In this document: piece by piece, positions 1 to 7,044 of the stretch | Layout: each line of letters begins with the position of its first letter | Position numbering within the stretch: position 1 is the first letter of the stretch | NCBI GenBank assembly: GCA_002477955.1 | Contig: DLLE01000063.1 | Coordinates: 105,176-139,315 of the forward strand | From: Treponema sp. UBA7570 | GTDB taxonomy: Bacteria; Spirochaetota; Spirochaetia; Treponematales; Treponemataceae | Direction of reading: 5' to 3' | DNA: 34,140 bases | Notes under the pieces: generated by a model | What the model saw: the letters and a program-made list of their open reading frames with translations, nothing else | Databases searched by the model: none | Told to the model about the DNA's origin: nothing | Program-made: the position numbers and the translations under genes

Positions 1-242
1 TTGTTTTCTGTTTCAAGCCCAGCCAAATCCTCAGCCGAAAGCGCATCGTCAGAATTGTCCGAAGCTGAAAAATCTGAAGGCTCATCAATTACATCTAAAT
101 CAGAAAAATCTGGCAAATCCGTGTCAAAATTAAAAACGTCGTCTGAATTAACAGAAGTCTCAGAGGAATCCACTGTCTTTGGAGGGGTTTTTACCCAAAC
201 GCCGTAACTGTCAAGTTCATTTGTTTCTTTTGAATCGCTCAT
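1..242 (-). CDS. Acidic protein of unknown function, N-terminal part only
   Basis: The minus strand opens with ATG at 242 and reads without a stop to the window edge (80 codons), so the C-terminus is missing. A good ribosome binding site (AGGGG) lies about 7 bases upstream. The visible part starts MSDSKETNELDSYGVWVKTP and then becomes strongly acidic and rich in Ser and Asp, with no signal peptide or membrane segment, so it is probably cytoplasmic and partly disordered. The plus-strand reading of the same bases is low-complexity and begins at TTG, and I treat it as a shadow. I do not recognise the family. A sigma-28-like promoter (see 277-304) lies directly upstream, so a link to motility is possible but is only inference. 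Confidence 0.72.
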   Translation of the reverse strand, partial: MSDSKETNELDSYGVWVKTPPKTVDSSETSVNSDDVFNFDTDLPDFSDLDVIDEPSDFSASDNSDDALSAEDLAGLETEN

Positions 243-276
243 AAAATTCCCCTTGCAAAAAGTTTTATCAAAGAAA

Positions 277-304
277 ATATCGGCATAACCGCTCAAAATC
301 TTCA
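277..304 (-). promoter_or_regulatory. Candidate sigma-28 (FliA) promoter for the left-edge gene
   Basis: On the minus strand TGAAGATT (304-297) is followed after 12 bases by GCCGATAT (284-277). The enteric FliA consensus is TAAAGTTT-N11-GCCGATAA, so the -10 matches 7 of 8 and the -35 6 of 8. The same 12-base spacing recurs before the gene at 26316. The start codon is about 35 bases downstream. Confidence 0.42.
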
Positions 305-410
305 TCTTAAAAACTTAAAAAATAAGACTTATAAATCAATATTTTAACAGAATTTTTTTTCAAAGTCTATTTTTGAAAGTTTAAAAATTACTTAAAACTT
401 TTTTTAGTTT

Positions 411-506
411 GGACCGCATCGCCTGTCTATCCGGCCAGCCGGGGTTCGCTAGGCGCTCATTGCCTTTCGGCAACGGCACTGCCGCCCCTTTTGTCCGGGG
501 TAGGTT
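411..506. repeat. GC-rich, hairpin-dense intergenic element (possible dispersed repeat or structured RNA)
   Basis: About 95 bases stand out as very GC-rich in an A/T-rich surrounding. Four short self-complementary units follow one another: CCGG-N4-CCGG (431-442), TTGCC-TTTC-GGCAA (460-473), CGGCA-C-TGCCG (474-484) and CCCC-N8-GGGG (485-500). No ORF explains it. No second copy is present in this window, so calling it a repeat family is inference from its style. A structured ncRNA is the alternative. Confidence 0.45.
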
Positions 507-597
507 TTTCTCAAAAATTTTTGTTTTCCGCTTTTAAATTTCAAAAAATAAAAAAATCCCGTTATAAAAATCAAAAAATCAGCCGATATTCTAGATT

Positions 598-1092
598 ATG
601 AAAAGGTTTAGGATTTTGTCAGCGGCTTTAACAGGAACTTTTGTCTATGTTTTTATTTCTGTTTTTGCAGGAAGAGACGGTCTTTTGGCAGAAAGACAGC
701 AGCGGGAGCAAAAAAGAATCCTTGCAGTCCGGACAGAATCAATCCAAAAAACAAATAATTCTCTCAAGCTTGAATGTACGGCTTTGCAAAACGACAAAGA
801 AGTAATCGAAGGTCTTGCAAAAAAACTCGGTTATGTTTCTGACGGCGACAAAATCGTTAAGATAAACGGTCTTCCTTTTGAACAGGAAAAGATATATGAT
901 GCAGGTACGCCTATAAAAGCCCGTGAGCCTGAATATCTTCCTGAATGGGTCGGAAAAGTTCTTGGAATTGCAGCCTTTTTGACGGTCTGCCTGTATTCAC
1001 TTTATCAAGATATAAAATCTGGACTTTTTAAGCGAAGAAAAAATCCTGTCTTTATGGAGGGCATTCCTGTTTATGATTTGCCGCAAGTCTGA
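598..1092 (+). CDS. FtsB/DivIC-like septum formation initiator protein
   Basis: This is a 164-residue membrane protein with an N-terminal hydrophobic segment (about residues 7-25), then a charged coiled-coil-like stretch (about 28-72, including ERQQREQKR and a Leu-spaced segment) and a short globular part containing KKLGYVSDGDKIVKI. That pattern fits the FtsB/DivIC family, which bridges FtsL and FtsQ/DivIB in the divisome on the outer face of the inner membrane. Unlike canonical FtsB it has a second hydrophobic segment near 117-136 and a basic tail. No clear Shine-Dalgarno precedes the ATG. The last 20 bases overlap the next gene, implying co-transcription and translational coupling. The family assignment is moderate because these proteins diverge strongly. 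Confidence 0.72.
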   Translation: MKRFRILSAALTGTFVYVFISVFAGRDGLLAERQQREQKRILAVRTESIQKTNNSLKLECTALQNDKEVIEGLAKKLGYVSDGDKIVKINGLPFEQEKIYDAGTPIKAREPEYLPEWVGKVLGIAAFLTVCLYSLYQDIKSGLFKRRKNPVFMEGIPVYDLPQV

Positions 1093-1666
1093 TTCGGAAT
1101 CTATTTTTATTGCCGCTGATTACATTCGCCGCGGAAAAATCGTCATTCTTCCAACCGACACGGTCTACGGTTTTTCTGGAATTGTTGACGGAAGACATTA
1201 TTCTTACCACACAGAGCAAAAAATCTCAGAAATAAAGGGAAGGGAAGAAGGAAAAAGGTGCATCCAGCTTCTTTCAAAACCAGAGGACTTAAAAAAATAT
1301 ACTCGCGATCTTGTTCCTGATGAGCTGCTTTCTTTTTGGCCCGGTCCGCTTACGATAATCGTTCATACTTTTGAACAAGACGGAAATTTTGCAACAACTG
1401 CATTCCGCTGTCCTGGCGACGAATGGCTCAGAAAATTGATTGCAGAATGCGGCGCGCCAATTTATTCAACTAGTGTAAATAAAAGCGGTTCTGCTCCTTT
1501 AAATAATCTTTGCGAAATAAAAAAAGAGTTTGGTTCTGCTGTTGACTTGATTATTGATGACGGAGACAAAACTTCAGGTGTTCCTTCTACAATAGTGGCT
1601 TTGGAAGAAGACGGAACAGTCCAGCTTGTACGGCAGGGGCAGATAAAACTTGACTGCGCGGTTTAA
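1073..1666 (+). CDS. tsaC: TsaC/Sua5/YrdC-family protein (threonylcarbamoyl-AMP synthase type)
   Basis: This 197-residue protein has YrdC-domain features: GKIVILPTDTVYGFSG near residues 20-35, KRCIQLLSKPEDL, FWPGPLTIIV near 90-100, FRCPGD, and the late PSTIVAL motif near residue 167. The family makes threonylcarbamoyl-AMP from threonine, bicarbonate and ATP for the t6A37 modification of ANN-decoding tRNAs in the cytoplasm. The length suits the short TsaC form without the Sua5 C-terminal domain. A GGAGG about 13 bases upstream supports the ATG, inside the end of the FtsB-like gene. It ends 9 bases from the stop of the convergent gene with no obvious terminator between. A YciO-type homologue is the alternative. 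Confidence 0.85.
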   Translation: MICRKSDSESIFIAADYIRRGKIVILPTDTVYGFSGIVDGRHYSYHTEQKISEIKGREEGKRCIQLLSKPEDLKKYTRDLVPDELLSFWPGPLTIIVHTFEQDGNFATTAFRCPGDEWLRKLIAECGAPIYSTSVNKSGSAPLNNLCEIKKEFGSAVDLIIDDGDKTSGVPSTIVALEEDGTVQLVRQGQIKLDCAV

Positions 1667-1675
1667 AAGAAAATT

Positions 1676-2563
1676 TTATTTTTTGTGCCAGGTTACGTTT
1701 TGATTTCCGGCTTTTACTTTTTCGGCCTTTGAATCGTCTCTTAAAAGAGTTGTCTTTGTGCCGGAAAGCGCATTTTCATCATTCATTGTAAAATTCCACT
1801 CGATTGGAGAAGCGTTCGGTGCAACAGAAAGCGCAATTTCGCGCGGAAGTTCTGGATAAAAAGAGGCGTTTGGTTTTCCGATTTGCCGGATTTTTATGAT
1901 GCTTCCGTGTTCAGAATTTTCTTCTGCCGAAACAGAAATGTTCATAGTTGCGCCGTTTTTAAAGATTATAAAACCGCGTCCGCCCCGCAAAATAACGATT
2001 TTGTCTGTAAAAGGCTCTCCGCTCCATATTCCAGAAAGTTTTTCAATGTTAAAGCTTTTTTGCGCGAAAGCTGAATTTTTTGAAGAAGCCGACAAAGATT
2101 CATTCTCGGAATTTCTCATTTTTATTTTGTCTAAAAGTTCGTGAATCGTGTCTTTTGAGTTTGTCAGCATTTTGTAGTATGAATCATAATTTTTGCTTTT
2201 CTGGTAAGTTGTTCCGCCTGAAGAATCTGGAATCCCTGCAAAAAAAATGCAGTTCCAAAAAACTGCTGATTCGTCTTTTTTGTCTTCGGTTATTTCTGCG
2301 TAAAAAGCAATTTTTGGCGCATGAGTCGAAGATGTGTCCGGAATTGAACTTAAGACAGTTCCTGGATTCTGCCTTTTGTCATGGACAGAAACTCCGTCGA
2401 TTGCATTTAGCTGCGTAAAGAAAAAATCCTGGGCCATTTTCAGCATGTTTGAATCTGCCGACGATGAAATGACACCGTAATAATCGAGCTGGAGCGGGGC
2501 TGCAAAAACTGATTGCATTACGGTGAGAAATACTGCTGTAAAAATTGCAGATAACTTTTTCAA
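1676..2563 (-). CDS. Exported protein of unknown function
   Basis: The start is TTG at 2563, with GGGGA about 6 bases upstream and no better ATG nearby. The 295-residue product begins MKKLSAIFTAVFLTVMQSVF-A-A, a classical signal peptide with a likely Ala-X-Ala cut near residue 22, so it should be periplasmic or surface-associated. There is no lipobox Cys. Residues 30-170 are mixed, with a Ser/Asn/Glu-rich linker near 150-170. The C-terminal part (about 172-285) has alternating beta-like segments around SGIWSGEPFTDKIVILRGG. It follows smpB by 14 bases on the same strand and probably shares its transcript. I do not recognise a family. Confidence 0.8.
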   Translation of the reverse strand: MKKLSAIFTAVFLTVMQSVFAAPLQLDYYGVISSSADSNMLKMAQDFFFTQLNAIDGVSVHDKRQNPGTVLSSIPDTSSTHAPKIAFYAEITEDKKDESAVFWNCIFFAGIPDSSGGTTYQKSKNYDSYYKMLTNSKDTIHELLDKIKMRNSENESLSASSKNSAFAQKSFNIEKLSGIWSGEPFTDKIVILRGGRGFIIFKNGATMNISVSAEENSEHGSIIKIRQIGKPNASFYPELPREIALSVAPNASPIEWNFTMNDENALSGTKTTLLRDDSKAEKVKAGNQNVTWHKK

Positions 2564-2577
2564 ATAAAATCCCCGTT

Positions 2578-3039
2578 TTACAGGTTTGAATTTCTAAATT
2601 CTCTCTGTAAATCTCTGTTCACATCGCGCTCTTTAATTGAAGCCCGCTTGTCAAACTGCTTTTTACCTTTGCAAACGCCAAGCGTAAGTTTTACGCGTCC
2701 ATTTTTTAAATAAAAATCCAATGGAATCAAAGTAAAACCTTTTTCATCAACTTTGCGCTGGATCCGCTTTAACTCTTCCTTGTGGACGAGCAGTTTTTTT
2801 ACTCTGTCTGGATTATGGTTAAAAATGGACGAATATTTGTATTCTGAAATATGAAAATTTCGCATCCATAACTCACCATTTTGAATTTCGGCAAAAGAAT
2901 CGTTGAATGAAACATTTCCTTCTTTTACAGACTTGACTTCTGTTCCTTCGAGGACAATTCCGCATTCGTATTTTTCTTCGACAAAATAGTCAAAACGGGC
3001 TTTTTTATTTTGTGCAATAATTTTTACGTTTTCAGACAT
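2578..3039 (-). CDS. smpB: SsrA-binding protein SmpB
   Basis: This 153-residue protein matches SmpB along its length: IAQNKKARFDYF at the start, the ECGIVLEGTEVKSVKEG strand motif, the EYKY segment, the LLVHKEEL helix, and the basic LTLGVCKGKKQFDKR tail with a final charged helix. SmpB binds tmRNA and carries it into stalled ribosomes for trans-translation. I start at ATG 3039 (MSENVK). An upstream TTG at 3075 would add 12 atypical residues and falls inside the candidate -35 box. The tmRNA gene itself is not seen in this window. The exported protein at 1676-2563 follows closely. Confidence 0.95.
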   Translation of the reverse strand: MSENVKIIAQNKKARFDYFVEEKYECGIVLEGTEVKSVKEGNVSFNDSFAEIQNGELWMRNFHISEYKYSSIFNHNPDRVKKLLVHKEELKRIQRKVDEKGFTLIPLDFYLKNGRVKLTLGVCKGKKQFDKRASIKERDVNRDLQREFRNSNL

Positions 3040-3046
3040 AGAAGTA

Positions 3047-3075
3047 ATTATATTCTTAATGGGTTTACCTTGCAA
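3047..3075 (-). promoter_or_regulatory. Candidate promoter of smpB, start codon 7 bases from -10
   Basis: On the minus strand TTGCAA (3075-3070), a 17-base spacer, then a perfect TATAAT (3052-3047). The smpB ATG follows after only 7 bases with no Shine-Dalgarno, which predicts a transcript starting at or next to the start codon. Confidence 0.55.
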
Positions 3076-3089
3076 CCTGCCATAAAAAG

Positions 3090-3794
3090 ATGTATGTTTT
3101 ATTTATGTTTCGAGATATTTATTCAGTTTCCTACAGGATGAAAAGGGAGCTTTATCACCGTGTTTTTTTAATTCTTCTTTCTGTTTTTGTCTGCTTTGCA
3201 AGCATAAATTTAATCCGGCTTGCGCTTTTTTATCCAGTTCTTTCAAAATCTGATTCTATGTCGCCAGGTATTGCCTCTGATTGCGTTGTTCAAATTGCTC
3301 CTCTTTTGCGGAATCCTGAACGCGGTCAGGTTATGCTTGTAAGTCCAAAAGATGAGCCTGTTCATTCTTTTTTTGAAAAATCTGTTGACTTTGTCTGCCG
3401 CTTTTTTACGGTCCAGCAGTATTCTCCTTTTGCTAAAAACGAACTGTCGCCGTCTTTCCGGCGCGTTGTCGGTCTTCCGGGAGATACGATTTATATTTCA
3501 AACCATCTTGTCTACATAAAACCCGAAGGCCAGTCCCAGTTTCTTACGGAATTTGAACTTACAAAGATAAAATACACTCTCTCTGTTCCGGAAATTTCCG
3601 CAAAAACTGACAGCAGAATCGGCACTGTAGGAAATATGGAACAATTCATCTTAAAAGAAAACGAATATTTTGTTCTTGCGGACAACCGTCTTGAATCTTC
3701 TGATTCCAGGCTTTGGGGACCTGTAAGTTCGGCTTCTTTCAAGGGCAGGGCGCTTTTTATTTATTTTCCTTTTTCAAAAATGAAGCTTTTTTAG
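3090..3794 (+). CDS. lepB: Signal peptidase I (S26 family) with Arg at the catalytic Lys position
   Basis: Family boxes are clear: one N-terminal membrane segment (about residues 22-45), the nucleophile box SDSMSPG (Ser56), RRVVGLPGDTIYI (124-136), and a C-terminal box with ADNR, SSDSR and WGPV. The enzyme removes signal peptides from exported proteins at the outer face of the inner membrane. In E. coli LepB the equivalent box is KRAVGLPGD, where the first Lys is the general base. Here that position is Arg124 (codon CGG). The start is uncertain: ATGs at 3090, 3105 and 3138 are all in frame and none has a strong ribosome site. It is divergent from smpB and 16 bases upstream of hemW. Confidence 0.88.
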   Translation: MYVLFMFRDIYSVSYRMKRELYHRVFLILLSVFVCFASINLIRLALFYPVLSKSDSMSPGIASDCVVQIAPLLRNPERGQVMLVSPKDEPVHSFFEKSVDFVCRFFTVQQYSPFAKNELSPSFRRVVGLPGDTIYISNHLVYIKPEGQSQFLTEFELTKIKYTLSVPEISAKTDSRIGTVGNMEQFILKENEYFVLADNRLESSDSRLWGPVSSASFKGRALFIYFPFSKMKLF

Positions 3795-3810
3795 TTTTAA
3801 GGAAATTTAA

Positions 3811-5001
3811 ATGGAGATTTCCCTTTATGTTCACGTTCCTTTTTGCAGGCAGAAGTGCGATTACTGCGATTTTTTCAGTATTCCTTCAAATTGCGCTTCC
3901 TGTATTTGTCCAGATGAGGAATATGTCCGTTCAGTTTTAACTGAAATTCGTTTTTATGTAAAAAAATACTCAGTTTCACGCTGGAAAACTGTCTATATTG
4001 GAGGCGGAACTCCGAGCCAGCTTGGAGCAAAACTTCTTTTTGAACTTGTCTCTGGCATAAAAAATGCTGTTTCCGGCAAGACGGCAGATGAATTTACCGT
4101 TGAGATGAACCCTGAAGATTTGACAGAGGATATTTTGGATTCTGCGCAAAATGCCGGCGTGGACAGAATTTCAATAGGCGTTCAGGCTCTCGACCAAAAG
4201 GCCTTGGACAGCATAAACAGGCATTGCTCGCTTAAAACTGCAATTTCTGCGTTTGAACTTCTTCAAAAAAAATGGAAAAAAAAGCTTTCTGTCGATTTTA
4301 TAGCAGGTCTTCCTGGACAGACTTACAGTTCTTTTAAAAAACAGTTTGAGATGGTTTTTTACTGCAAAAACATCGAGCATATTTCACTTTATTCGCTTAC
4401 TTTGGAAGAAAATACTCCGCTTTATAAAAAAATCGAGTCTGGAAAAATAAAATGGAGCCAGCAAAAAACAGACAGAATGTGGATTTTGGGCAGAAAAATT
4501 TTAAAAGAAAATGGATTTATTCCGTACGAAGTAAGCAATTTTGCAAGAACAGGAGCAGAAAGTCGTCACAACAAAGTTTACTGGCATCTTGAGAATTATA
4601 TTGGCTGTGGAAGCGGCGCGTGCGGCAGTGTTTACGGCGATGTTTCAGAACGCTGGACGAATACCTGTTCTATTAAAAATTATGAAAATTTCTGGCTTAA
4701 CTTTAATTCTGAATCAGAAATTCCGGAATCGATACGGCAAGTTGAAAAAATCGATTTACAGACCCAGGAATTTGAATGGCTTATGATGGGATTTAGACTT
4801 TTGGAAGGCGTATGTTCAGAAGAATTTAAAAAACGCTTTGGAAAAAGCCTTGAAGAGAGAATCGGCGTAAAAGACGGACTTTTTTTTGAATGGTCTAAAA
4901 AACATCTTGCCCGCAGTTACAAAAAAGACGGCAAAACTTTTTATGCTCTTAACGAACGCGGACTTATGCTTTTGAATTTGTTTTTGGAATCGTTATTGTA
5001 A
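3811..5001 (+). CDS. hemW: HemW-like radical SAM protein (coproporphyrinogen oxidase-like)
   Basis: This 396-residue protein begins MEISLYVHVPFCRQKCDYC, giving the radical SAM cysteines Cys12, Cys16 and Cys19. It then has GGGTPSQL, the VEMNPEDLT segment, RISIGVQALD and DFIAGLPGQT, all typical of the HemN/HemW clan. A C-terminal winged-helix-like HemN_C region with FEWLMMGFRLLEG follows. HemW proteins bind heme and an Fe-S cluster and are thought to act in heme trafficking rather than as true oxygen-independent coproporphyrinogen oxidases. Many are mislabelled HemN. AAGGAAA precedes the ATG. The last 38 bases overlap the 3' end of the convergent kinase gene. Confidence 0.88.
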   Translation: MEISLYVHVPFCRQKCDYCDFFSIPSNCASCICPDEEYVRSVLTEIRFYVKKYSVSRWKTVYIGGGTPSQLGAKLLFELVSGIKNAVSGKTADEFTVEMNPEDLTEDILDSAQNAGVDRISIGVQALDQKALDSINRHCSLKTAISAFELLQKKWKKKLSVDFIAGLPGQTYSSFKKQFEMVFYCKNIEHISLYSLTLEENTPLYKKIESGKIKWSQQKTDRMWILGRKILKENGFIPYEVSNFARTGAESRHNKVYWHLENYIGCGSGACGSVYGDVSERWTNTCSIKNYENFWLNFNSESEIPESIRQVEKIDLQTQEFEWLMMGFRLLEGVCSEEFKKRFGKSLEERIGVKDGLFFEWSKKHLARSYKKDGKTFYALNERGLMLLNLFLESLL

Positions 5002-6013
5002 AATTTGTTCCGACTCCAACCTGCGATTTTACGTCGATTTTCCAGCCGTGAGAATCGATTATGTTTTTTACGACCGAAAGTCCGATTCCGTAGCCAGGTT
5101 CGTTTCGGCTGTTTGAAGCCCGGTAAAAAATATCAAAAATGAACTGGATGTCCTTTTCGTTTATTCCGATGCCTGTATCTTCTATAGAAATTTTAATTTC
5201 GCTTTCTGTTTCGTTTGCCTTGATTATTATTACATTTTTGTCTTTTGTATAGCGTTGGGCATTTGAATAAAGATTGTCTAAGGCTCTTAAAACTAGTTCT
5301 TTGTTGAGCATAATTTGCGTGTCCGGCGAAACCTGGATCTCTGTTTTTACATTTCTGTTAAAAATTGTTCCAGAATTTTTGCAGGATTCTGCAAATTCCT
5401 GGAGCAATGGAAGAATCGGCTGCAATGTAAGATTATTTTTCTGTTCCGCCGTCTCAAGTTTGACAAAATTTATCAGCGAATTGAGCATAGCTTCGAGCTG
5501 GTTTGTTTTGTTTAGAATTATATTTACGGATTTTGCAATTTCTTCCTTGCCGCTTACAACTCCGTCGTCGATTGCTTCAAGATAACCTTTTATGACTGCG
5601 ACGGGTGTGCGCAGGTCATGGCTCATTCCCATTATAAAACGTTTTCTTCTTTCTTCGTTTTCAAGAAGGCTTATGCGCATTTTGTCGAGATTCCCGATTA
5701 AATCAGTAATCTCGTTTTCTCCGCGGTGATTTTTCCGTCTTTCCAGTGGTTTTGATACTTGTCCGTCCGCAAGTCTTTTTGTAGAACGCTGAAGAAAAGT
5801 TATTGACCTTGAAATTGTATTTGAAATATGCAGTGTAAAAATTATGCAGGCAAGTTCAATCACCGAGGCAACAAGAAAAGAAATCCTTATGATTTTTTCA
5901 AAAGAAATTCCTTCGACTGCAAGTTGTCTGTTGATTGGAATTATTGCGAAGGCAACTAGCGGAATAAGTACAACAAGAAGAAGAAAAATCTGTAGCTGCC
6001 GTTTTATTTTCAT
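4964..6013 (-). CDS. Membrane sensor histidine kinase (HAMP-HisKA-HATPase)
   Basis: This 349-residue protein has two membrane segments (about 8-27 and 41-62) separated by only about 13 residues. A HAMP region (about 63-118) follows, then the H-box MSHDLRTP with phospho-acceptor His132, an N-box with NLYSNAQRY, a G1 box DTGIGI and a G2 box GYGIGLSVVK. It should autophosphorylate and pass phosphate to the regulator encoded immediately upstream. The regulator's stop codon touches this gene's ATG with no gap. The near-absence of an outer domain suggests sensing within or at the membrane. The signal is unknown. Its 3' end overlaps hemW by 38 bases. Confidence 0.93.
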   Translation of the reverse strand: MKIKRQLQIFLLLVVLIPLVAFAIIPINRQLAVEGISFEKIIRISFLVASVIELACIIFTLHISNTISRSITFLQRSTKRLADGQVSKPLERRKNHRGENEITDLIGNLDKMRISLLENEERRKRFIMGMSHDLRTPVAVIKGYLEAIDDGVVSGKEEIAKSVNIILNKTNQLEAMLNSLINFVKLETAEQKNNLTLQPILPLLQEFAESCKNSGTIFNRNVKTEIQVSPDTQIMLNKELVLRALDNLYSNAQRYTKDKNVIIIKANETESEIKISIEDTGIGINEKDIQFIFDIFYRASNSRNEPGYGIGLSVVKNIIDSHGWKIDVKSQVGVGTNFTITIPKTNSKA

Positions 6014-6709
6014 TTAAACTGTGCCTTTTTCGAATTTGTAGCCCATGCCAAATACTGTTTTTATATATTTTGGCGAAGATGGATCTTCTTCAATCTTTTT
6101 TCTTAAGCGCTGAACATATACAGCAACGGCTGTAATATCTCCGTACTGAGCCTTCCATACTTCTCTGTAGATTTTTTCTGGTCCCAAAACTTCATTTTCG
6201 TGAGAAATTAAGAATTCGAGAACTTCATATTCTTTTGTAGAGAGAGGAATTTTTTCCGGACCTTTTTTTAGTACGCAGCTGTTAAGCAGAACAGTGTACG
6301 GGCCAAATTCGTAAGAAGCTTCTGCTGCTGCGGTAACTTTTGCCTGCCGGCGAAGAATTGCTTCGACTCTTGCTGTAAGAACTTTTGGTGAATACGGCTT
6401 TGTAACAAATTCGTCTGCGCCGTTTCCAAGACCTTTTATAATATCTTCGTCTGCATCGCGGGCAGAGACTATAATTACTGGAAGAGATGAATTGTATTCA
6501 TCGCGGAATTTTTTCAGGAAGTCAAAACCGCTCATTCCCGGAAGATTTAAATCCAAAATGATTAAGTCTGGCATTTGTTTATCAATGTATTCAAGCGCTT
6601 CTTCTGCGCTGCCAACGGATTCAACTGTCATTCCTGATTTTTTCAGATACATAGAGGCAAGTTCTGCCATTTCTGGAACGTCTTCAACAACAAGAATTTT
6701 AGAATTCAT
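6014..6709 (-). CDS. OmpR/PhoB-family response regulator
   Basis: This 231-residue protein has a receiver domain (about 1-120) with the acidic pair Glu9-Asp10, phospho-acceptor Asp53 in ILDLNLPGM, the Ser of VSARD and Lys of VTKPY. A C-terminal winged-helix DNA-binding domain (about 133-228) carries LSTKEYEVLEFL and a VYVQRLRKKIE recognition helix. It is the partner of the adjacent kinase. GGGAA lies about 8 bases before the ATG. A long perfect-looking hairpin (6723-6764) sits directly upstream in its probable leader. Target genes cannot be read from the sequence. The divergent flagellar operon shares its upstream region, so control of flbD is conceivable. Confidence 0.94.
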   Translation of the reverse strand: MNSKILVVEDVPEMAELASMYLKKSGMTVESVGSAEEALEYIDKQMPDLIILDLNLPGMSGFDFLKKFRDEYNSSLPVIIVSARDADEDIIKGLGNGADEFVTKPYSPKVLTARVEAILRRQAKVTAAAEASYEFGPYTVLLNSCVLKKGPEKIPLSTKEYEVLEFLISHENEVLGPEKIYREVWKAQYGDITAVAVYVQRLRKKIEEDPSSPKYIKTVFGMGYKFEKGTV

Positions 6710-6722
6710 TTTATATTCCCGT

Positions 6723-6764
6723 AAAAAGTCAAGATTAAAACTTGAGTTTTAACCTTGACTTTTT
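6723..6764. terminator. Long hairpin with flanking T/A runs (attenuator or insulator candidate)
   Basis: The left arm is 6723-6741, the loop is TTGA and the right arm is 6746-6764. Nineteen positions pair with one mismatch, which becomes a G-U pair on the minus strand. The stem ends in T5 on both strands. On the minus strand it lies only 13 bases before the response regulator ATG, so it could attenuate that gene. It may equally stop antisense transcription. Confidence 0.5.
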
Positions 6765-7009
6765 AAGTTGTTTCGCAACGAAGTGAGAAACAACCGATGA
6801 TAAGAAAGCTTGCAACGCAAACTTTTAAAGATAAAAATAGGCACCATTTTAGGCTGTTCTTATCTTACTTCCTTATTTTTCTTTTTATTTAAATTATCAC
6901 AAACAAAAAAAAAAGCAAGTTTTTTTATAACAGTTCGTTAAATTTTTTGAATTATTTTAGAATTTGTTATAAAATATATTGTTCAGGTCGGCATAATTTA
7001 TGTTTCTAC

Positions 7010-7037
7010 TTGACGATAAGTAAATTAGAAGTAAAAA
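7010..7037 (+). promoter_or_regulatory. Candidate promoter of the flagellar operon at flbD
   Basis: TTGACG (7010-7015), 16 bases, TAAAAA (7032-7037), then 7 bases to the flbD ATG. An alternative, TTGAAT-N17-TAAAAT at 6947-6975, would give a leader of about 60 bases. I cannot choose between them from sequence alone. Confidence 0.35.
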
Positions 7038-7044
7038 TAAGAAG

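Larger units (their letters stand above)
243..597. other. Intergenic region with divergent upstream regions and a GC-rich block
   Basis: This 355-base stretch contains no credible gene. It separates the minus-strand gene ending at 242 from the plus-strand gene at 598. The left part carries the sigma-28-like promoter. The middle carries a GC-rich hairpin-dense block (411-506). The remainder is A/T runs. A GCCGATAT octamer also occurs on the plus strand at 582-589, just before the next gene, but without a convincing -35. Confidence 0.7.
6710..7044. other. Divergent regulatory region between the two-component pair and flbD
   Basis: This 335-base gap has no gene. From left to right it holds a 19-base-pair hairpin (6723-6764), a second inverted repeat GTTGTTTC/GAAACAAC (6767-6774 and 6787-6794), and distant arms GATAAGAA/TTCTTATC (6799-6806 and 6857-6864). 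On the minus strand there is an extended -10-like TGTGATAAT near 6893-6901. On the plus strand there are two possible promoters before flbD: TTGAAT-N17-TAAAAT (6947-6975) and TTGACG-N16-TAAAAA (7010-7037). Confidence 0.6.

Noticed and set aside
1..207. Plus-strand open frame rich in Ser, Lys and Glu
   Set aside because: It starts at TTG at the edge, has no ribosome site and is the complement of a better minus-strand gene with ATG and AGGGG.
582..589. GCCGATAT just before the FtsB-like gene as a sigma-28 promoter
   Set aside because: The -10 octamer is exact to the other sites, but the sequence 11-12 bases upstream (TTATAAAA region) matches the -35 at only 2-3 of 8 positions.
3040..3075. Upstream TTG start of smpB
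   Set aside because: It would add 12 residues not typical of SmpB and would place the start inside the candidate -35 box.
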